Positions 59,485-64,000 of a DNA stretch of 64,000 bases are shown piece by piece; the stretch's first letter is position 1, and every line of letters starts with the position of its first letter. The translations under genes and the position numbers were made by a program. The notes below the pieces were generated by a model. That model ran no database searches and had not been told where the DNA came from. It saw only the letters and a list, made by a program, of their open reading frames with translations. Origin of the DNA: Halopseudomonas pertucinogena (GTDB lineage: Bacteria; Pseudomonadota; Gammaproteobacteria; Pseudomonadales; Pseudomonadaceae); assembly GCF_014646575.1 (NCBI RefSeq), contig NZ_BMNN01000005.1:62001-126000 (forward strand), written 5' to 3'.

Positions 59485-60885
59485 TTGTTCTCGCTCAAGC
59501 GCAAGGGTGATTACCGTGTGCAGCTGACCCGTACCCTGAAGAAGCCGGGTCGTTACCGGATCGAGCTGTATCTCTTCACACCCCACGAAAGCAATTTCTC
59601 GGCCTGGACCATGACCGAGCAGCAGTTCTACTTCAGTGCCCTGCTGCACCGCTTCGGTCTGCTCGGACTGCCGGCCCAGGAGCGGGCCAGCAAGGAAGAC
59701 AGCACCTTCGCGCTGTTATCGCCACATTATGAAATCACCTATGGTTCCTGGCTGTTCCGCTATACCGCCTCGATGGATCGGCTGCGCCAGCAGCTGCAGA
59801 GCAGTGGTGCAGCCGCTTCCGAGCCCATTGCCCGGGCCCTGCGCCTGACCGAGACCTATGCCTCGCGGCTGCGCCGTACCGTTCCGGAGCAGACCGGGCA
59901 GCAACGCTATTTCCGGCAGATGGACATCTACTTCTCCTGGTATGCCGAGCAGTTCCTGCTTGAATGCATGACCCTCGCGGGTTATGAGGAGCTGGATGCC
60001 GACCTGCGCGAGTCCATCGAGGAATTTCTGCTGGAGGAGTACCGGATCCGCAAGGAGCGCGAGTATCTGGCGGACTTCCATGGCAAGCCGACCCGTGTAT
60101 GGAACCGCATGAGCCTCTATCACCGGCTGCTCGAATATCCCGTACTGCTGCGCTCCAAGCGCACCGAGCTGGGCGAGGGCACCCGCAAACTGGTGAAGGC
60201 CGCGACTACCACCCTGATCATGGGATTGTTCACCTACATACTGTTCAATGCCCGCACGGGCAGCCAGTTGTCGATAACGCTGCTGCTGGGTATCGCCATG
60301 ATCTACGGCATCCGCGACCTGCTGCGCGATGACCTCATTACCATGGTGACCCGTTGGCTGCGCAAGGGCCGCCCGCGCTGGAAGAACCGTCTGCTGATGC
60401 CCTACACCAATCAGCTGATGGCTCAGCAGGCGGTCTGGCTGGACTACTGCAAGGTCAACGACCTGCCCCGGGACATACTGGAGAACGCCGGCAAGTGGGC
60501 CACGGAGGAGCGGCATATCGTCTGCTATCGCACCCAGCTCAACATGACCCGTGATGCGCTGGAACAGAACGAGATCCAGGAGCGGCTCAATCTGGACTGT
60601 GAACCGCTGTGCGAACTGATCGAACCCACCCGCAATCGGTTGTTCGCTTCAGCCGACGCAGAGGAGCCCTTTGCCAGCATCGAAGCCCACCCGATCGAGA
60701 AGCAGCACGATTACAATCTGTTGCTGATCTTCAACGAACCCGGTGCGCGGCACACCTCGGCCCAGCGCTGGCGACTGCGGCTGGGCGCCAGTGGTATCGT
60801 GGAATGCGAGAGCAAGAAGATCAACTGGCCGGAACCGGAACAGCAGACACTGCGCCCCTGGTACAGGCAGCTGCGGCGGCGCTGA
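59485..60885 (+). CDS. Conserved-looking membrane protein of unknown function (466 residues)
   Basis: I do not recognise the family. The protein is largely hydrophilic and rich in Arg, Leu and Tyr, with one central hydrophobic pair (about residues 240-280: TTTLIMGLFTYILF and LSITLLLGIAMIYGI) dividing it into two cytoplasmic-looking halves. The N-terminal FSLKRKGDYRVQLTRTLKKPGRYRIELYLFTPHE resembles a beta-rich domain. The C-terminus (NLLLIFNEPGARHTSAQRWRLRLGASGIVE) looks like another. Start TTG 59485 is preferred: GGGAGG lies 7 bases upstream, whereas TTG 59479 would abut it. It follows the small RNA and precedes the efflux operon. Confidence 0.7.
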   Translation: MFSLKRKGDYRVQLTRTLKKPGRYRIELYLFTPHESNFSAWTMTEQQFYFSALLHRFGLLGLPAQERASKEDSTFALLSPHYEITYGSWLFRYTASMDRLRQQLQSSGAAASEPIARALRLTETYASRLRRTVPEQTGQQRYFRQMDIYFSWYAEQFLLECMTLAGYEELDADLRESIEEFLLEEYRIRKEREYLADFHGKPTRVWNRMSLYHRLLEYPVLLRSKRTELGEGTRKLVKAATTTLIMGLFTYILFNARTGSQLSITLLLGIAMIYGIRDLLRDDLITMVTRWLRKGRPRWKNRLLMPYTNQLMAQQAVWLDYCKVNDLPRDILENAGKWATEERHIVCYRTQLNMTRDALEQNEIQERLNLDCEPLCELIEPTRNRLFASADAEEPFASIEAHPIEKQHDYNLLLIFNEPGARHTSAQRWRLRLGASGIVECESKKINWPEPEQQTLRPWYRQLRRR

Positions 60886-60990
60886 CCGACAAGGGGAGCG
60901 ACTGCCCCGGAGCGCTGCAGAACTATTGACACAAATGCCACTCTCAATGGCTGAGAGAGATTCATTCAGATGCCAGAAAAAGGACGGCGA

Positions 60991-62475
60991 ATGGGTTCCA
61001 GCATCAACAGGGCACTCCCCCGCATTATCCTCACCGCTTCGGCAGTACTGTTCAGCGCCTGCAGTGTCTCGCCGCCCGCCGAGCCGGAGCTGCCCTTCGC
61101 CCTCCCGGAAACCTTCCAGGCCGATCTGTCCGCCTCCTTTGAGCGGAACGAGCGTTGGTGGCGCGAGTTCGGCGATGCCGAGCTGGACCAGCTCGTGGAA
61201 ACCGCGCTGGTGCGCAATCCCGCCATAGCCCAGGCTGTGGCCCGGGCGCGGATGGCTGAAGCGCGGATCCGTCAGGGCCGAGCGGACCGGCTGCCGCAGG
61301 CCGGTGTCGGCCTGAGCAGCGCCCGCCAGCGGCAGAACCTCGGCGCCATGGCCGGTCCGCTGGGCGAACTGGCCGATGACATGACCTTCATCAGCAATAA
61401 TCACAATGCATCGCTCGACGTGAGCTGGGAGCTGGACCTGTGGGGGCGGCTGTCGGCGCTCGACTCTGCTGCCCGCGCCGAGTTCCTCGCCAGCGCCGAA
61501 CAGCTGCGCGGGGTACGTCAGTCGGTCGCCGCGCAGGTTGCACCGCTGTATTACGAGATCGTCCATGCGCGGGCCCAGGTGGAGCTGTCGGAGCGTACCG
61601 TCGAGTCGCTGGCCGAGATGTCCCGGCAGATCGGCAACCGCGTGGCTGCCGGCATCGCCTCGCCCGCAGACGGCATGCTGGCCGAGGCCAATCTGGAATC
61701 CGCCCGGGCCGGCCTGGAGCAGCGTAACGAGGCGCTGGCGCGCGCGTTGCGGCAGATGGACGTGTTGCTGGGATATTACCCCGATGGCGAAAGCCGCACT
61801 GCCGACACGCTTCCGGATGTGCCTGCGGCGCCAAGCGCAGGCGTGCCCGCCCGCTTGCTGGAACGACGCCCCGATGTACGCGCCGCGGAGCTGGCCCTGC
61901 TGGCCGCCGGCTATCAGCTCGGCGCGGCCGAGCGTTCCTTCCTTCCGTCCATCTCGCTCAACGGCTCGGCAGGGTATGCCAGCAGCGAGTGGGACGGTCT
62001 GTTCGACAGCAGCAATTTCGTCTGGTCCATCGCCGGTCAGGTCATGCAGCCGGTGTTCCAGGGCGGGCGTCTCGTCGCCCAGGTGGACATCGCCGAAGGG
62101 CAGCAGGCCGAGGCCCTGGGAGGCTATGTCGAAACCGCGCTCAACGCCCTTGCCGAAGTGGAAAGCCTGCTGGCGGTGGATACCGTCCTGCAGCGCCGGG
62201 AAGACAGTCTGGATGCATCCGCCGGTGCCGCCGAGGAAGCGGTAAGGGTGTCATTCAACCGTTATCAGCAGGGCATCGACCCTTTCCTCAATGTGCTGGA
62301 AAGCCAGCAGCGGGCGCTGGACGGCCGTAGCGCCTATCTCACCGCACGCCACGCCCGCATCGAAAACCGCATCGCCCTGCATCTGGCGCTGGGCGGCGGT
62401 TTCGAGCAATACCCGATCACAACCGAGCACCACCCCATTCAGGACACCACCGCCAGGACAGCCGCCACGCCATGA
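60991..62475 (+). CDS. RND efflux outer-membrane lipoprotein (NodT/OprM family)
   Basis: Outer-membrane factor of 494 residues with lipobox LFSAC (Cys24). ERWWREFGDAELDQLVETAL and RRPDVRAAELALLAAGYQLGAAERSFLPSISLNGSAG are the paired OEP-repeat signatures. It forms the trimeric exit duct for the pump encoded downstream. ATG 60991 has AAGGAC 6 bases upstream; ATG 60970 would add a short charged leader. Its 3' end overlaps the adaptor gene by four bases. Substrates are unknown. Confidence 0.9.
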   Translation: MGSSINRALPRIILTASAVLFSACSVSPPAEPELPFALPETFQADLSASFERNERWWREFGDAELDQLVETALVRNPAIAQAVARARMAEARIRQGRADRLPQAGVGLSSARQRQNLGAMAGPLGELADDMTFISNNHNASLDVSWELDLWGRLSALDSAARAEFLASAEQLRGVRQSVAAQVAPLYYEIVHARAQVELSERTVESLAEMSRQIGNRVAAGIASPADGMLAEANLESARAGLEQRNEALARALRQMDVLLGYYPDGESRTADTLPDVPAAPSAGVPARLLERRPDVRAAELALLAAGYQLGAAERSFLPSISLNGSAGYASSEWDGLFDSSNFVWSIAGQVMQPVFQGGRLVAQVDIAEGQQAEALGGYVETALNALAEVESLLAVDTVLQRREDSLDASAGAAEEAVRVSFNRYQQGIDPFLNVLESQQRALDGRSAYLTARHARIENRIALHLALGGGFEQYPITTEHHPIQDTTARTAATP

Positions 62476-63689
62476 TCAGATCCCAGACCCGTTCCGCGCC
62501 GCTTCTTCCTCTGCTATTCATCTGCCTGCTGGGGCTGTCCGCCTGCGGCGGCGACAGCGAGCCCGATTCCACGGGAGAGGCTGCTGCCGGGCAACAGCGC
62601 AGCGGTCAGACCCAGCCGGTCAGTGTCAACGTGGTGGCAGTGGAGCCCCGTAAGCTGCAGGCCTGGGTGTACAGCCAGGGCACGGCCCGGTCCCGCCAGC
62701 GGGAGTTCCTCACCTTTACCCAGCAGGGCATGGTCACCTTCGTTGATGAAGATCTGGAAGTCGGCAGTCCGGTCAGGGCCGGGCAGGTGATCGCCCATCA
62801 GGCACCGGATCGCGTGGAAGCGGAGCTGCAGGCCGCCCGTGCCAGCCTTGCCGAAGCAGAGGCCAATCTGTCGCTGGCGCAGGTCACCCAGCGGCGTTAT
62901 GAAACGCTGGTCGAGCAGAGGTCCGCGTCGCAGCAGGAGCTGGACCAGGCGGTAGTTCAGGTCGAGCAGGCGCGGGCCATCCGTGACAACAGTCGCGCCC
63001 AGCTGGCGCAGGCCAGGCTGACGGTGAACGAGTCCCGGCTGGTATCGCCGATCGATGGCGTGCTGGCACGGCTGAACGTCGAGAAGGGCCGCTACTTCAT
63101 GCCCAGCGTGGTGCAGACCAACACCGAACAGAACGCGCTGCGGACCGTGCCGGCGCTGGTGATAGACCCCGACCGCTTCGAGATCCGGGTCGACCTCCCA
63201 TCCTACGACTACCGCAGGATCAGCGTCGGAGCCGACGCGGTGATCGGTGACGCGCCACCGCGGGACGGGCAGAACCTCGACCCGCTGCTGGCGCAGGACC
63301 ACGTGCGTGGTCGGGTGCATGCGGTCAGCCCCTCGCTGGACCCCGAGACCCGCACCTTCGAAGTGATCGTGCATACCGAGGGCGAAAATCCGCGTCTGCA
63401 GGACGGGGAGTTCGTCGCCGTATGGATCGCCATGCCGGAACAGCCCGATGTGCTTGCCGTACCCCAGGAAGCACTGCGTTTCCGCCATGACCAGGCCTTC
63501 GTCCTGGTGGTCAATCGTGACACGTCGCGGGCCACCGAGCGTCGGGTCGAGCTGGGTCAGCAGGCCGGCGGGTATCGCGCCATCCTCAACGGTCTGGAGC
63601 AGGGCGAGCAGGTAGTGACGGACGGCCGCGCCGCCCTGCACGACGGCCAGCAGGTACATGTTCTCGGTGCGGACGGGCAGCAGCCATGA
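62472..63689 (+). CDS. RND efflux periplasmic adaptor lipoprotein (HlyD/MFP family)
   Basis: Membrane-fusion protein of 405 residues with lipobox GLSAC (Cys25). A lipoyl half-motif (VRAGQVIAHQAPDRVEAEL), an alpha-helical hairpin (about residues 115-180), the second lipoyl half (SRLVSPIDGVLARLNVEKG) and beta-barrel and membrane-proximal domains (LAVPQEALRF) follow. It bridges the RND pump and the outer-membrane duct. ATGA overlaps both neighbours. Confidence 0.9.
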   Translation: MIRSQTRSAPLLPLLFICLLGLSACGGDSEPDSTGEAAAGQQRSGQTQPVSVNVVAVEPRKLQAWVYSQGTARSRQREFLTFTQQGMVTFVDEDLEVGSPVRAGQVIAHQAPDRVEAELQAARASLAEAEANLSLAQVTQRRYETLVEQRSASQQELDQAVVQVEQARAIRDNSRAQLAQARLTVNESRLVSPIDGVLARLNVEKGRYFMPSVVQTNTEQNALRTVPALVIDPDRFEIRVDLPSYDYRRISVGADAVIGDAPPRDGQNLDPLLAQDHVRGRVHAVSPSLDPETRTFEVIVHTEGENPRLQDGEFVAVWIAMPEQPDVLAVPQEALRFRHDQAFVLVVNRDTSRATERRVELGQQAGGYRAILNGLEQGEQVVTDGRAALHDGQQVHVLGADGQQP

Positions 63690-64000
63690 CCGCAGCCCCT
63701 GACCGCGAGGACCGGCCGGAACGGGAGCGTCCGGTGGAAACCGAAGAGGTGCGCAACGCCCACCGCCTGGCAAGGTTCTTCTTCCTGCAGCCGATCTTCG
63801 GCATCCTGCTGCTGATCACCCTGGTACTCGGCGGCTGGATGGCCTACCTGCAACTGGTAAAGGAATCGCTGCCGGACCTGAACATCCCCCAGGCGACCAT
63901 CACCACCGCCTGGCCCGGCGCCGACCCACGCACCATGGAGGAGCAGGTCACCGACATCATCGAGGATGAGGTCACCACCCTGGAGGGCGTGCGCAAGGTG
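63686..64000 (+). CDS. RND-family efflux permease, 3' end outside window
   Basis: The first 105 codons of an inner-membrane RND pump. A hydrophilic N-terminal extension of about 30 residues precedes the first membrane helix (FGILLLITLVLGGWMAYLQL). ESLPDLNIPQATITTAWPGADPRTMEEQVTDIIEDEV is the standard start of the porter domain in AcrB/MexB-like and heavy-metal/HAE subfamilies. The PDLNIPQ wording is closer to the HAE/MdtB-like group than to CzcA. It overlaps the adaptor stop (ATGA). It is cut by the window end, not truncated. Confidence 0.88.
   Translation, partial: MTAAPDREDRPERERPVETEEVRNAHRLARFFFLQPIFGILLLITLVLGGWMAYLQLVKESLPDLNIPQATITTAWPGADPRTMEEQVTDIIEDEVTTLEGVRKV

Overview
The window is a chromosomal segment of a high-GC gammaproteobacterium, almost certainly a member of Pseudomonas in the broad sense. 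The strongest pointers are the gene order mrcA | pilMNOPQ-aroK-aroB-(SPOR protein)-gltB-gltD-hemE-metY, the pseudomonad-type benzoate/catechol genes, a Gac/Rsm-type small RNA and Pseudomonas-style REP hairpins. No rRNA, tRNA, CRISPR array, intact insertion sequence or prophage was found.

Layout. (1) 1-11963: a nearly complete benzoate to beta-ketoadipate to acetyl-CoA + succinyl-CoA locus. It contains the end of the CoA-transferase (pcaJ), pcaF, the enol-lactonase pcaD, the LysR regulator catR, and the co-directional run catB-catC-catA-benA-benB-benC-benD. A three-gene islet (Xre/MbcA antitoxin, RES toxin, HNH endonuclease; 1917-3663) splits pcaF from pcaD. A perfect ATAC-N7-GTAT LysR site lies over the catR ribosome binding site. 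(2) 11982-18960: single genes: a double-hotdog thioesterase, a ThDP enzyme, a 28-residue membrane peptide, a DMT exporter, a YdgA-family protein, a 58-residue membrane protein, a Tsx-like porin and a small globin. (3) 19150-26158: lrgA-lrgB, then cydA-cydB-cydD-cydC, which encode a CIO-type cytochrome bd oxidase and its assembly ABC exporter. Two REP hairpins lie in frame inside cydD. (4) 26201-31176: an AMP-dependent acyl-CoA ligase coupled to a single-chain biotin-dependent acyl-CoA carboxylase. (5) 31311-42205: penicillin-binding protein 1A, divergent from the type IV pilus alignment and secretin operon pilMNOPQ, followed by aroK, aroB and a SPOR-domain ATPase. (6) 42524-51395: glutamate synthase (gltB, gltD), hemE and metY. 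(7) 51574-54933: an SLC13-type transporter and the AMPylase SelO, on the minus strand. (8) 55091-59149: two paralogous long acyl-CoA dehydrogenases. (9) 59160-59380: a GacA-like palindrome followed by a GGA-rich small RNA with an intrinsic terminator. (10) 59485-64000: a membrane protein of unknown function, then a tripartite RND efflux operon cut by the window end.

Repeats are a notable layer. They comprise a three-copy multi-hairpin element (46980-47052, 51407-51476, 51504-51550), a MITE-like element with two inverted binding-type units at each end (48596-48741), two large palindromic elements between the acyl-CoA dehydrogenase genes (56918-57183), and the REP pair translated as part of CydD.

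Function. Benzoate is dihydroxylated (BenABC), re-aromatised (BenD), ring-cleaved (CatA), lactonised and isomerised (CatB, CatC), hydrolysed (PcaD), activated (PcaIJ) and thiolysed (PcaF). The remainder is mostly core metabolism, envelope and respiratory functions. All assignments come from reading the protein sequences and motifs. No database search was run.
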